Shown here: piece by piece, positions 24,816-39,231 of the stretch
How the letters are laid out: the number at the start of each line of letters is the position of its first letter
Position numbering within the stretch: position 1 is the stretch's first letter
Source of the DNA: Megaleporinus macrocephalus
Lineage: Eukaryota > Chordata > Actinopteri > Characiformes > Anostomidae
NCBI GenBank assembly: GCA_021613375.1
Contig: CM038708.1
Span: forward strand, 33,599,059-33,663,058
Direction of reading: 5' to 3'
DNA: 64,000 nucleotides
Notes under the pieces: model-generated
Seen by the model: only the letters and a program-made list of their open reading frames with translations
Database searches by the model: none
Told to the model about the DNA's origin: nothing
Position numbers and translations under genes: made by a program

Positions 24816-25229
24816 GTGAGTATGGCAGAGATATGAAAAATAACATTGTTGAAATAGGAAAAAAAATGAGATGCTTTGTTCTAGGGTGGACGATATGAGG
24901 GATACTAAAATACAATTTCACGATACATGATATGTGTTCTTACAGTGTGCAGACAAAGTGTGCTGTTAGTGTCACATTTCAGAACTCTTAAAAACTAGGA
25001 ATACATTGACTATTATGCAACATTTCACATACTAAAATTAGTGTGTTTAAGTAATGTATGTTTATGTTTAGTTAGAACATAATTTGTCTTGCTTTGCCGC
25101 TGCTCTCTGTGTAGTAAAGTCATACACACAATTGCTTGTACTTCCCTATAACTCAACAAGAGGAACTTCACAGCTTCACTGTCTGTGACTGCAAAAATCC
25201 GTCCTTGCGTCAAGATCTTGTGATTCTTA

Positions 25230-25263
<34 letters not shown>

Positions 25264-28200
25264 CTGTACATGTGCTGCCGATTTCTTTAAAACTTCATGA
25301 CTCAGATTAAAGTGTTCAGATCTGGTGGTGATTTTAGTCTTGTTAAAATCATTTTTCCCCTCCTTTTCATTTTGAAGCCACTTAACTTATTAGTTATTCA
25401 GTTATAACTTATACAGTGTAGATAGAAATGCATTGAAGTAAAGATTGAATCAAAGAGTTATGACATTAAATAAAAAGGCAAATATTTTTCATTATCAAAC
25501 TAATTATCTGTTTGAAGTCATTTCATCTCACAGAATGTCTATGAAAAGCTTTATAATAAACAACATTAGGCCACCACTTTTATATGTCTATGAAGCATTG
25601 TAGATATTATTATTATAGTAAATTCTAATGCTATATATCTTTTTAGTTATGTGAATATCCACAGCTTAGTTATTTGTCAAATTTCTGAATGATAACAACG
25701 ATGTGCAAACTGTTTGAAACATATAATTATTAGCATCATGTTATGGTCATTTTAAAAATGTGTCTGCAGCAGAATTGTTTTTGTATACTGAAACAGTGCC
25801 AAACTTTTGACCTGTAGTTTAAGCTGTTGGCTTGCAATACAGGCTGATAAAATCTTTAAATTCTTTGATAAATCATGTTGCACCTTAATGTCTCTTCTTG
25901 ATAGCAGGATAGCACACAGCACCCATGTTCACTATAACAAAGATTTTCTTTCTCTTACTGGGTTCGCGTGACGTATATAGCATTGTGCTGATGGATCATC
26001 TGCTTTAAGATGCAGTCAGAGAAAATCCCACCTCATTATTCCCACTTTCCGCTTTAATGACTAATTCATGTCTTTTAAAGCATTCACTCCATTTACTAAT
26101 TACTGATCTAACTTAGGAGAGTTTTCTTGACTTTATCTTATCCAGGGGCCAAATGATTTCAGGAGAAGACTGTGAGTTCATCAAGAAGTTTGAGGTAGCT
26201 CATTCCGAGGAGAAGCAGGCAATTCTGACAAATGAAGGACATCAGGTAGACTGTTATTTTTCCTTATTCATCATTTATTTTTAATAATGTCTGTATGCTG
26301 GAAGTGAACACTGTATATGGATCAAATTTTAAAACTGTTCAAATCTTTAAGTATGTCTAGCCTGTTGGGTGGATTGTTTTGTGAATACTTAAAAAAATGT
26401 CTTTCCTGTTTTTTCTGTGTGTGTAATAATGTTAATTGTGTTAATTTTATTTCAATGTTCGGTCGCAGTGTGCGAAGACCTTCCTCAACCTCATGGCCCA
26501 CATATCGAAGGAGCAAACCGTTCAATACATCTTGACCTTGATTGATGACACTCTGCAGGTACTATCCATACTTATCTATACATATTATTTAATTAATAAT
26601 ACTGCTACCATTTGTGTTATATAGAGATGTGACATATATATTGTCTACAATAATATCTTAATTGCCGTGTTAACGATGCACGAGCTGAAATTATGGAGTA
26701 TGCTACTGACTAGGGAAAAAAAAAAAAATCAACAATCAAAACGCCTCGACTCCACACGCTTTAGTATGGCCTGCTGTGAGTGTGCATTGAAAGTGCTCAT
26801 ACTTTGTACTAGCATAGGCTAAAGCTAGCATAGCTGCCTAAACAACACAACTAAAGCTGAAAATGAGTGACCACACTGCATCAGGGGAAGAAACTCAGAC
26901 ATTGCCAGCCTTGCAGTCTACTGCCTAAGATTTAACTTCTAGGCGAGGATCATCCTTACTCAAATGGAACTTGTTTGGATTTTAAAGACAACAGTTTGCA
27001 GACTTTGTAAGAAAGTTAAAGATTGCTTGACAGCTGATCTGCTCCATCATCTCCCAACAAACCACCACTCAGTATGAGGAGTATGAGTGCGCTGTCCAAG
27101 ACAGACCTAAACCAGCTAACGTGTCTAAACACACATTTAGAGTCATTCAATAAAAAAGAGCTTTCGCCCGATGACCCTGGGATTGGCTCCAGCCCCCCCC
27201 CACAAGACCCCTGACTATTGGGATAAAGCGGAAGATAATGGATGGATGGATGGATATTAATATCCTTTAACAAGTACAAGTTAGTAAAATAAAAGACTTT
27301 TACAAACACATTTTAAATAATGCAAAATATCATTTTACATCATTATCCATCAAATTACAGAAAATATTGAGATTATTTCTTTTATTTATTTAATAGTTAT
27401 TAGGGCTTTCAGAGTTACCATGATTAGTTAATGCTTCTAATTCTTTTAAATACCGTTAAAACACACACAACTGACCCCTAAAACAAAGTAATGCAGCTGC
27501 ACACATGCTGTATGTTGCTATGATGGAATTTGAGATTGTAGCCGATTCAATACAGATGTTAAATCTTAAAGTAAGAAGGGATGCTGGAAAGTGCCTCCAG
27601 CAAACGAACAAAAGCAACAGCCTCATGGAAAGCTACAGTTCCACTCTGAGAGCACTTTAACAATTTACAGTTTAAAAATAATGTTACTAAATCACTGAAA
27701 GGAATAAATATTTTATGATGAAGCTTATTTTATCCACTCATAGCTAATACAACATGCAGCCTGGAATCACTTGTCATAATACTAATTATTAACTATTATA
27801 CATGTTAGTTGTTAATCAATAACAGTGTGTATGGAGTAAACATACATTTCAAAAGTAGACACCAAAACGCAAATGTTTGGGAACACTGGGGCTCATTTAC
27901 CAACTGTGTTTAAGAAGAAATATCTTTTTAAAATAAACTAGGTAGTTATTTGAAGATTCTGATTTTCACCTGTGTTTTCCTGTATAGGATTCATTCTAAG
28001 GTTAGAAAAGAATCTACACACACTGAAGAGCACTAAGGTGCAAACGGTTCTGCAGCTTAAAAACACAGATGTATCAGATGTAAATTTTTTCAAGAACAAG
28101 TTTAAGAAAAAGCTTAGGTGAATTTCTGATATTGGGGAATGAGGTCCATTTAGACAATCTTCTCCTGGTCTTAAAAAAGGCCTGTATCATGGCAAAAATC

Positions 28201-31200
28201 AATTCTCATCACTTTTTCTGAAATAGGACTTTGGTGTTAATGCTGTTAAAATATACAAACTTAACGTTCTTTCCCCCCATCCACACTGTCCATATGGAAA
28301 TGAGGGAAAACACAGGTTTTCCATTTGAAGGGAAAAAGCGAAGTTTTTAAAATGGTCCTGTGAAAAGGAATTACTGGAACGTAAACTCATGCAAATGTCA
28401 TATGTGAACCTCAGACAAAAAAACAAAAAAGAATATATGTTATAAGCTCTCAAAGGGAAAATGCTTAGTGTAGTTATTAGTAGTAGTAATGGATTTCTAC
28501 AGAAACATCTTTATGGCTGGCCATTGAAGCCCATTATAGATATCAGTCTCACGCAGGGAATGGAGGTTTTTTTCATGATATTTATCTGGACGTCAGGAAA
28601 TTAATTCAGGTGTGTATGTAACTGAGTGTGTCTTGCCCACCAAGCTCAACGCACAGCAATGCTATTATATTCACCCTTTGTTTTTAATTGTTGAAAACTG
28701 CTGAACAGTCAGAGTCATCTCTGCTGTTAATATAACAACAACCAAGATGATGGAGCCGATGTGATTTTTTTCACAAATGCTGAAGAGTACAATATCTCCA
28801 ACAGCAGCCAAGTTGTGTTTGGTGTTTAACGGCCTTAACGTTTCTGATTCTCAACAATAGATGTGTTTACCACTAGGGGTGGGTGATATGGCCCTACAAT
28901 AATATTACAATATTTCATGCTATTTTTGCAATACTTTTGGTGATATGACAAAACATTGAATAAAAAAATTCAAGAATACACTACTGCAACAAAATAAAAA
29001 TACATTTTTATTATTGCATACAATATGATATGGCACACCCCTAACTGAGATATTAATAAATACAATCAGATTGTAACAGAAGTCAATGATCCAGAATGTC
29101 ACAATACTAAATAATGCACTCCGAGTGTGTCCATATATTCAGAACTGAAGTAAAATGAATGATAATGGACAGATAAAATCTGTCTCTAGCAGATATATAA
29201 TGGGAAATGAGAAAAGTGTGAATTTTTCATTTGTTAAAACAGTAAAAAATAGTACCCTGATGTGATAATTAGGGATGGGTGATATGGCACAATATTCCAG
29301 GGTATAATATTGTTCACAATATTCAAAAAGGCAATATTATTGTGTACGATATGATATGGCACATCCTATTCACCACCTGAATATATTATGATTTTACTTC
29401 TTTTACTTTCATTATCTTTGTAATTCTGTTAGACTGCATGTTCATGACAGTTACTGAGAACATAGACTCTATAACATATTTCTTTCCACCTGACATTCAG
29501 GGGTTTAAGTGTACCTTTGTGTCAACAGTGGATGTTCTTTTTTCCCCCTCCTAATAAAAAAGTTAGATGCAAGCGAGTTGCAACTGTGTTGACTTTGACA
29601 AACTGCAGGTGGCATAAATTGGGTTCACCAAAGCTGACTGTGATGAATGGTGTCTCGCCTTTAAAGATCCATTGAAGTGTCTAGATGGGTTTGAATCAAA
29701 CCCATTCTGAAATGAAGCTCAGTGTTTACCCTCACTGTTGCTCTGACACCTTGATCTACTGCAGTGCTTCCGGTAATCCGTCTCAGCTAAAACTGCACTA
29801 AAGTCTTTTTTGTTTGTGTGACATGAATTGATTCCAACTATAAATGCTCAGTAAACATTAAAATACAGGGTTTCCTCCTACAGCTGATTTTTCATTTTGA
29901 GCAAGAGTGAGAATTTATATGCAAAGTGGTTATTATTTTGAAGTCGAAACGTAGGCTTCTCTACAGAGACCTAGGTCTTGTAGGTCCCTGCCAATTGTAA
30001 ACTGAGGAAATTAGGCATTTTCCCTGGCTATTCATTCTCTACCCTTTCCGAATGCTTTAATTATGGGGTTTGATTCTATTTCAGTCAAGCAGCTCTAAGC
30101 CATCATTTGCAGTACATGATTTAGTGCCTGAGAAATGGTGAAACTTCAAATTTGCATGCAAGCATAGCAATTTTTCCCATCATTAAGCACTGGCTGGTAA
30201 TAATGGACAGTGGGCCAGTGTTGAAAATTTGCTGGTTTAATGGAGTATGACCCTGGGTCCTTACGTATCTGAATTGGTTTATTTTAGGACGTGAGGCTCA
30301 AATGTTTTTAATCTTTCTTCTGTTTAAACCAGTGAAAGTAAACTTTTTCGTTTTCAACGCAGGAAAATCATCAGAGGGTCAACATTTTCTTCGATTATGC
30401 CAAGAAAACCAAGAACACGGCATGGTCCTATTTTCTCCCCATGTTAAATCGCCAGGACCTCTTCACCGTTCACATGGTGAGTTGCCACCACTACAATTAC
30501 AGCGGGTCAGAATTCATTTCCCTCAATAGCAACTAAACCTTCTATTGCAAGCAATTTTGTGTCTGCTATAATTATACGTGAAAATTGTTTTCAGTTATTG
30601 GTCAAAGTAATAGCACGCATTAAAAACTGGAATATATTGCTTGGTAATTACAAATAATGTAAATCGTGTTGAAGTTGGAACACTTCTTTTCAAACTAGCA
30701 GAATAATGTTGTTTTTGTGATCAGCCTAGCCCCTGCAGCGCTTTCTGTGGTTCAATTGTGCTACAAATGTGCATAAAATGGAAATCTACACAACAATACA
30801 CAAATCAGCCATCCAAGGTTGATATTTCACAGCATGTAAAAATTATGCATTTCAAAATGAGGGGCTCACTGATGGGTGGGGTGCAAAAACCAGCCAAAAC
30901 ATGGGAAAAACGAAGCATAATAGTAACTCAGCGATACACACATAAGTCACAACACTTTTTTTTCTCCTTTTCCCATTTTTTAAGAATTTGGTGACGTTAT
31001 CTGAAAATAGGAGAGGTCAGCAGACGTCTTATAGTCTAATCCCATCACTTACGCTCTTGTGGAGGTCTACCGACGTGGCTGATCAGCCTTGCTGGATGTA
31101 TCTGATTGTTATCTTTAAAAGTCCTTGATCAAATGAATGTGAGGTGTTTATGGACTTATGAGACATAATAACAAGCGACATTATGTTGACTCAGGAACGT

Positions 31201-34200
31201 TTCTGCATTTAGCATTAATAAGAAAGAAGACACCACAGCTCACCTTCTTGTTTCTTATTGGCTGATGCTTTTGAGGTTTACCTAGATGAACTTGGCACAA
31301 AACAAAAAATGTAATTTTTTTGTTTCGTGCCATTTGAGTAACTTGATTGTTTTTCTTGCCAGGCAGACTTTATTTGAGCTTTTTGTGGCAGCAGCTTTAA
31401 TTTTAATGTTAAGGTAGATTTGTAATCACTGCTTAACATGTTACAGACATAATTTGGTTACAGTTTTTGTTTTTCAAGACATGAAGTTGTACCATTTGAT
31501 GAGTTCAGAAAACACTGTTTTTTTTTTCTTCCTAAAACCGTATGTCCTGTTGGGTAAAAGCAGGGCTTGGATATTACCCTCACATCAGTAAATGGATAAT
31601 GCTGCAATTAGAAGGATTCAGGGGCGATAATGACGCAGTATTATTTTAGTCTGTGGGAGATTAACAACATGAATGATGCTCAATGTTAAACCTGTGAAAC
31701 TGAAAAAGTCTTTAAACACACAAAATGTATGAGGTTTGTAATAAACAGCTGTATGGTGTTCTTGATCTGTATGTAATGAAATACATTTCCAGTGTCTGTG
31801 CATAAAATCAAAAGGTCACAACAGTCAGATTCTTACCTTCTAGCAGTGTGAGAGATGTGTAACTTATGCTGTGTTGCTGAGATGAAGGAAAAAACAGCCG
31901 TACTGATGTTATTGATTCTGTTTTAAAGGTCAGGAGTAAATCAGATCAGAGTTGGGAGAAACACGTCACGTCGTTTTTCGTTCGCCACTTCAGGCCTAAG
32001 GCTGTAAAATCCGATTCCCTAGTTTGCTTAATACTTTCTCTTTTTCTGTCCTGGTAAAGAGAGTTTTATCTCTCCGCCCTCCTGCCCCCAATTAGTTTCA
32101 GGTGCTCCCTGCTCACCCATTTATTATTGTGTATTACTTGATTAATTGACTAAACAAAGCAATTGTCATAATTCCAAGTTTTAGTTTTATGTGGTGCAAC
32201 AAAACAGTCGACAGTTGACTGGCCCCCGACTTGCTGCCTGATCCAGATTCCGGGTTTGTTTCTAATAAGTGATTTTTCTATATGAAGGAGCATGCTTAAA
32301 TAAATTTTACATCCCCTCTCTGTGTACAACAAGATTCTGAGGTTTGTGCCGAACTGTTGGTCTAAAAGTATTTTCAGATTGAGTCAGACATCTGGCGATC
32401 ATATGTGTGTTATTTTCTTGCTGTCAAAATGAATAGGGGGACTAATTCAGAGAATATTCTTTAATCTTGAAGATACTGCTGAACAGACATGATATCAGAA
32501 GGCCTGACAAAGGTCGAACTCAACCAGCACACCATTTAGGTCCAGCCGACTACACGTCCAGCTGGCCATTTCACACTGTATGGCCAGATCTTTACCTCCT
32601 GTGCTTGGGACAGATTTCCTTGGGAGTTTCCTGCCGTAAAACCCATTTGCTGAGCCATAACCTTCTACAGAATTTAGTAGGCGGTCATGGTATTCTTCTG
32701 TTTGAGTTTTCAGGCTTCTTAAGGGGTAGTTCATGAATGTGTCTTGTAGCTGGTGGTCCTCATCCTCGTTTCAACTGGTCCAAGCATAAGGGTCTTTTCC
32801 AATGAAAAGGTCCTTCTTGGAGTATGTACAAAATAAGAGAGCATCAGTTTGGTTGTCAAGGCTTTGAATAAGAGATGAGTGAGAGGAGAGGTGAGCAACA
32901 CCAAAGTTCAAAGGCATCAATATTTTTTCTGTCTTCCTTGTTTATAGTCCAGCTTTCACGTCCATAGAGAACAACTAAGAAGACCATAGCCTGGATAATT
33001 CTGCTCTTTGTTTGCAGAGAAAAATCATTGCATTTGAACATCATTTCAAGCTCTTTCATCCTTGTTCTGCTGAGTACCAATTTGTCGCATTTCTTGAAAG
33101 CTGAGTCCTTTGTTGTTGATAAATGATTCGGGTAGGCGAAAGCTGCCATCCATTTCCACATCTTCTCCATCAGTGCTGAAGGTAGCTGTCTCTCCTATTG
33201 ACACAATTTAGTCTTCTTGCATCTCAATCAAATGCTGTTTAGAAGCTTCAAAATCTGATGACTTGTTTTAAAGGTGGTCTTTGGTAACTGATTCGGGTCT
33301 CAAAATGATTAGGCCTGGTCAGTTTGGCTCGCAAATGTTTGAGTATAGGTTTGATTTTATCTCAGTGCAAACATTTAACTCTTATACTTCATTGATAGCA
33401 TTGCAGTCTGTCAGAAGTATAACTTTTAAACACACTAGAGTGATGTTTCCCGACCGTGGTCCTGGAGTACCCTTGTCCTGCACATTTTAGGGCTTTAACT
33501 AGTAAGTTGTTGTTAATGACCTGGTTTGCGTGATCTGGTTTCCATCTGCAAGCAGAGAAAACAGGAAAACGTGCAGAATGGTGGGTCTTCAGGGCCTGTG
33601 TTGGGAAAGAGGGCTTTTGTTTTTAAGTAGTTATTGATGGCTATCTAACTCATCATTCCAATCCAGTCAAATTGAGTCCACGTCTAGCGCTGTGACTGGC
33701 AACGCTTGTTTCAATCCAATATATGTAACACCGACCATCTGTGTTCTGTAATTTATCATGTCTTCTTATGTTGCATTGTTTTGCTTAACGTTTGTTATTT
33801 GTTTTCGTTTTTTCAGTGAGCTATATAAGGACACAAAGCCCCGCAAGTGTTGCTAACGTGACGTGTAGTTACGCATTTACAAGAATGCTGCTCTTAACTA
33901 AAGGCAAAATTTGCGTGAAGTGGCCGTTTGAATTATTCTGCTTTTTAAGTTGCCCATTATTTATTGCCATTACCCTTAAGCATCTGATTAGTTCACTAAT
34001 TATAGCTCAGTGCATCAATAATTCATCACAGGCATCTTTTTAAACAGTCAATTAAAAGCTTAATGATTTCTGTGAATCCTCCACTTTCAAGGGCACCTGC
34101 TTCACGCAAACTGCAGCAAAGGTGTTCGTCACAGCTTAATTAGCCACTGGGCAGACGTCAGTGGCAGGGGACTACTGTGCCGGGAGACCCGAAAGAAGCC

Positions 34201-37200
34201 GGTGTTGATCCCCTTAGCCGTCTTCACCTCTGCTCTTAATGAAAGCGGCTACATTTCACCCCACTGTGTAAATGTCATGCTGGGGACTAGTGGAACTCTG
34301 ACTTCCCTCACTGCTGTGCCGTTTACCCGGCAATTATAAAAAGTCCTTCAAATGCTAACAGGAGGAGGCCAGTAATTAGTCGCTGGACCAGTTCATTACA
34401 AATGGATATCAGTGAATTACGCTGGGTCATTCTTTCTGATAAAATGTTCTAGAGAATCTACAGAAAAATCACTAGTTCTCTTTGCACTAACTGCCATCCC
34501 ACACAGCTTAATAATACCTGTGACAACATTGTTTTGAGCAAATTAAATTGTTTTGAAGTTGACTAACATGCTATATGAACTCCTGCTCTTTTTCTCAATT
34601 CCATAAGCATAATTTTCTGTAGATAAAGGGAATTACCCTTCGCGGTGTCTCCAGCGCTTCACTCAATAGAGGAGAATTAATTTCTGTGTCAGTTCTGGAG
34701 GTCAAATGTCCAGCACCGTTTGGTGGTTTTCCTGCTCAAACACTTCTGCTAGGCGTGGGATTAAACAGCTGAGTAGAGTCAGGTGTGTTTGAGCAGAAGA
34801 ATTTCCAAATGTGCTGCACTTGAGCCCCTCAGGACTGGAACATGCCTGCAGTACGTACTATTGAAGCATGTTTAATGGTAGAGTAGCAGCAGATTGTTGG
34901 GTTAGCAGTTCTTTGTTTGAACCAGGTTTTGGGGTTTATTTTTTTTATTTGTATCGACCAGTAAGGACTATAAAACTCAGGCTTGCCGGTATTTATATTT
35001 ATCAATTAATACAACATATGAGTTAAAATGTGGAGTTATGGAGCTCTTTGCTTCCTTAATGTCTGCTTTTGTGGGAAAACTTTCTTTTGTTTTGGGACCA
35101 TCATAGTGTTTGATGATCTTTGTGCATAGATATTAAATTTCCCATTATAGGAACTAAAAGGTCCAGCTCAAACCAAAAATAGTCCCATTGTCCCTTTTTC
35201 ACCAAACTTTACAATTGATGCTTAGCTAATGTTCTTCTGAATCTAGTAAACCCAGATTTGTCAGGCTGCCAGATGGTGAGAATGTGAGAATGTGTTTACC
35301 ACTGCTCGAGAGTCCAGCGGTGGTGTGTTTTAAACCTCTCTAGCTAATGCTTGCCACTGTGCATAGTTGTTGACTCATCTAAGGTTTCTCAGCTGTGGTA
35401 GCTCAATCTGTGATGAGTGTGCTTGAAAGAATAACTTTTTGTCCTTACCATTTACATAAAATGGAAATGTTAGCATTCTGTTTAGCATTTGTTCATGAAA
35501 CATTACATTATACGCACAAAAACAAACCAAAATATAGTGTAGGTCTTTAACCTGACTGGAGGGTCTAAAATGCTGTGGATCACCTTTTTTGTTTGTTAAA
35601 AAAAACAGCCTGACTTATTTTCCTGTTTGACCAGTTGGCTTCAGTACTGTGTTAAAATCTAACAAGTCAGAGTACTCTCTTAATGATCTATAGTCCGTGG
35701 TTGGAGTTTCTTTATACTGACTGCCTTGTATATATCACCTAAACTTCCCTCTCTCATTGTTCCCTCCTGTACACAGTTCCCTGGTGTTGGTGACATTCAG
35801 ATCCAGAATGCAGTATAATTAAGAGGGTGAAATATGCTTAAAATGTTTTAAATGTCGTTCTTAGGCTGCAAGGATCATTGCCAAGCTGGCTGCCTGGGGA
35901 CGGGACCTGATGGAGGGGAGTGATCTGAACTACTACTTCAACTGGATCAAAACCCAGCTTAGCTCCCAGGTACAGCTTACATACTTCAGTTCTGCCACTG
36001 GAATAGACATTTACCAGTATGCTCAAGAAAAAAAGTCTGAAATGTCTTTGTAGTTGCATCCATCTCTCTTTCTTGTGAACTAATGTTGGCCTGAAAGCTT
36101 TCTCTTGAGTTTCTTTTTCTTTTTTTCTCTGTTGTGTTCCTGGCAGTCTTTTAGTTCATTAGAGTCTGTAAACCATAATTGAGGGTTGGGTTGTGGCTAC
36201 AATACTGTTTATTTATTGTTACATGTTTAGCATCGGTAGTGTGAATTACTTGCACGTGGCTCGTCAATATCCTGATCTGAATTGCCTTTGTGACATATGT
36301 TGTTTAAGCTTGTCTGAGCACAAATCCAAAAAAATGTTTTGAATTGATCGAACCACATGGCTGGAATGTGACCTTTTTAGTCCTCTTTCATTCATCATCT
36401 AAGCTGCTTATCCACCTGGAGCGCTGAGGCTGCTGGAGTCTTTCCTAGCATTCATTAAGCGGAAAGCAGGACACACCCTGAACAGCCCCCTTTAACATTT
36501 TTTTAATCTTATTAAACTTGATTATTTTTGGCAAAGCAGAAAAAGACTCAAAATAAAACAAATTTGTTTTTAAATAACACTAATTGAAAATAAATTAATC
36601 AATTACATCAGATGGGTACTGTTAGATGTCCAGTGTGTAACTGCAAAACGTCATCGCTGTCGATCAGAGCATCTTCTTGTCTATATGTGGTATTAGTTAA
36701 CTAGCTGTAATTTGTAAATTTTGTAATTTACAACTGAATTTTGTTGTAATTGCATTGACTACACTAACATAACCCGGCCCTGATTTCGGACTTGTATGAA
36801 CACACTGCTGTAATGGAATTGGCTGTGTCACAAAGAGTGTGTGAGTGCACTCTTGGAAATTTGCTGCTCCTATGTGCACTTTATGTATGTTCATTCTGAC
36901 GCAGACCCTTTGTCATCAGCTCATGTGTGACGTCCGTTCCTTTCTTCTTGTTTTCAGCTCGTATTCTTCTCACTAAGAGGCTTAGAGTGTGATATAAAAG
37001 AGGCCTTGATGTTGCTAGACATGAACCAAGTCAGCTCTATTGTTGTGAATTGTGGCTACAGATACAGTCATGCAGCTAATTACTTTGTGCTTCCTCAGAA
37101 CTGTTCTTAATATGAGGTTCTGGCAACTTTAAAGTTATTATGGGTTCTCAGGCGATGTGCTATTGTCATTGGAAAATTAATATCATACTGCGTCAGATAA

Positions 37201-39184
37201 CGTAGAAATGTATTATTTCTGGTAAGAGACTTCTGAGGTTATTAGATGGTTGAAGAGATTAGCGCTGATAAAGTCTGGGGGTCATTTCCAATGTAAATAT
37301 TTATTCAGTCATGCCATATGCACAGTTATTGCTCTTTGTCTTCAAGCTAATATACACTGTCAACAAAAGTTGACCTTTTATTTGTTTAAATAAGGTCGAG
37401 GGGAAACACCAGGGAACATATTTGACCTTGGGCTGTCAAACAAATGAATTAGACAATTTGCTGTGATTAATCACAATTAATCACGTTTTGCTTCTTCTTT
37501 AGAACTGAAGCTTATAATTATGGGTATTTATTTGTAAAACAAAAAATCTTTTTAAGATCAACACAATGGAATTATATTCATATTAAAATGATTTTGCTTA
37601 ATTGCATTTCACTGCAAAATATGAAAAAACCCCCACAAAGATTCTCCTTAAAATTCAGATTGTTGAATCTGTTTCATTACCAAATATAACTATTCAGTTT
37701 AGTTCTTCCCTGTAAACACACAACGTACTGTTTTGGTGCCAACATTGAGAAGTGATTCCTCAGAAAGTGCTGTTATCTGACAACGTTGTGAGAATGTAGT
37801 GGTAACGTTGTCACAAGCTCCTAGAGTTTTTCATGTATTCCATTATATCTGCATGGAACTCCATAGAATTTTGCTAAGTTGCCAACAGGTAGTTTCAATA
37901 CTATAAACAACATTATTTAGTAGTGATGGTTCAACAATATAAAAAGGTACCACCTTTTTGGCAGTGAAGGTGTGATGATTCTTTGCAGGGCAAGTGTTAA
38001 AATGGAGTAACCATGTACCAGATCATGCGTCTACATAGTTTCGCGTTTTAGTTTTGCTTACAGTGCCAACGACTGTAGATTTCATTATTTATCAGTGAAA
38101 TGCACAGCGATGCCCAAGTAGTTGTCGTTGATCACAGAAATCCAGTGGTCCCCTGTGGGGGCGAAACACTTTGCTTTCTGAAGCATGTTCGTTCTTTATG
38201 ACGCCGCTTTCATACAAAGGCTGCTTTCCTGAAGTGATGGTTCTTCTCGAAACAGGATTATAAAATGCCTCCTGATGCACTTTAAATCATATGTCTCAGT
38301 ATGTCATCCTCTACTATTTTCATTGGAGGCCGTTTTAGCTATCCAGTTAACCAAAGACGTAGTAATCGTCTCACTTACAGGTTTCGTTATTCGTTCACGA
38401 GTACCATACTTCTGTAATATAAACTGGTGGTCCGGTTTGGCAACGCACCTTGTCATAGGTCAGCCACCACAGGAAGTAAACATCATCTTACATTCTTTCT
38501 TTAACACGTTAAGTATTTCAGATTAATCACAACAGCGGGTGCCCTAATTTGTCCATATTTGACCTTTCCATAAATTGTCTTCCGTCTAAATGGGAGGGCA
38601 GAAAAGGGTGAACAGGTCAGTGATTTCTGGTTTAAAGCTTTAAAGACTACTGTTTGGTTCAGGCTGCAGCTTTTTTAGAGACAAAGTATTTTTAGAGACA
38701 GAAAATGGACCACGTTTGGAGGGTTCAGTCTTATCTCACCTAGCACCCCTCCAAATCAGAGTCCCACTGTTCGGCAAATTCCTGATGATTACTGTCTGTC
38801 AGGGGTTCTCAAGATTTCTCCTAGCAACCCTTCTAAACACTCTTTTGTTGTGGACGAAGCACCTGCTTTTATACGAGTGAAGCTTCAAAACAGAAACTGA
38901 AATAATATAAAAATCAAGGCTGCAGCCAGAATCAACATTCTAGTGAAGTCCCTCCGTTACACAGTGATATATATTTGTCTATTTTTTTTATTTAGCAACC
39001 CCTTTGTAATTATGTACCTTTATTATTTGTCCATTTCCCATCTCTCTGTTCTTTCATAAATTGCCATTACTGGTCCATAAACTGATTTGACTTCAGTTTT
39101 CAGCTGATGGTACCTTTTTGAAAACTATATATAGCATGTCTTTTTTTACTTTCTTTTGCTTTCTCTCTCTCTCTCTCTCTCTCC

Positions 39185-39231
<47 letters not shown>

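Larger units (their letters stand above)
26559..30362 (+). other. ATP6V1H: ATP6V1H intron 4
   Basis: Holds a BED-finger hAT remnant, a SINE-like tail and two GATATGGC MITEs, entered separately. 27260-28870 and 29375-30360 show no gene; the last part may be conserved noncoding DNA (see findings). Confidence 0.85.
30477..35864 (+). other. ATP6V1H: ATP6V1H intron 5
   Basis: Contains an RTE-like LINE fragment and two copies of one MITE (entered separately). 30480-32700 and 34850-35860 show no gene. 33820-34450 may be conserved noncoding DNA. Confidence 0.85.
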
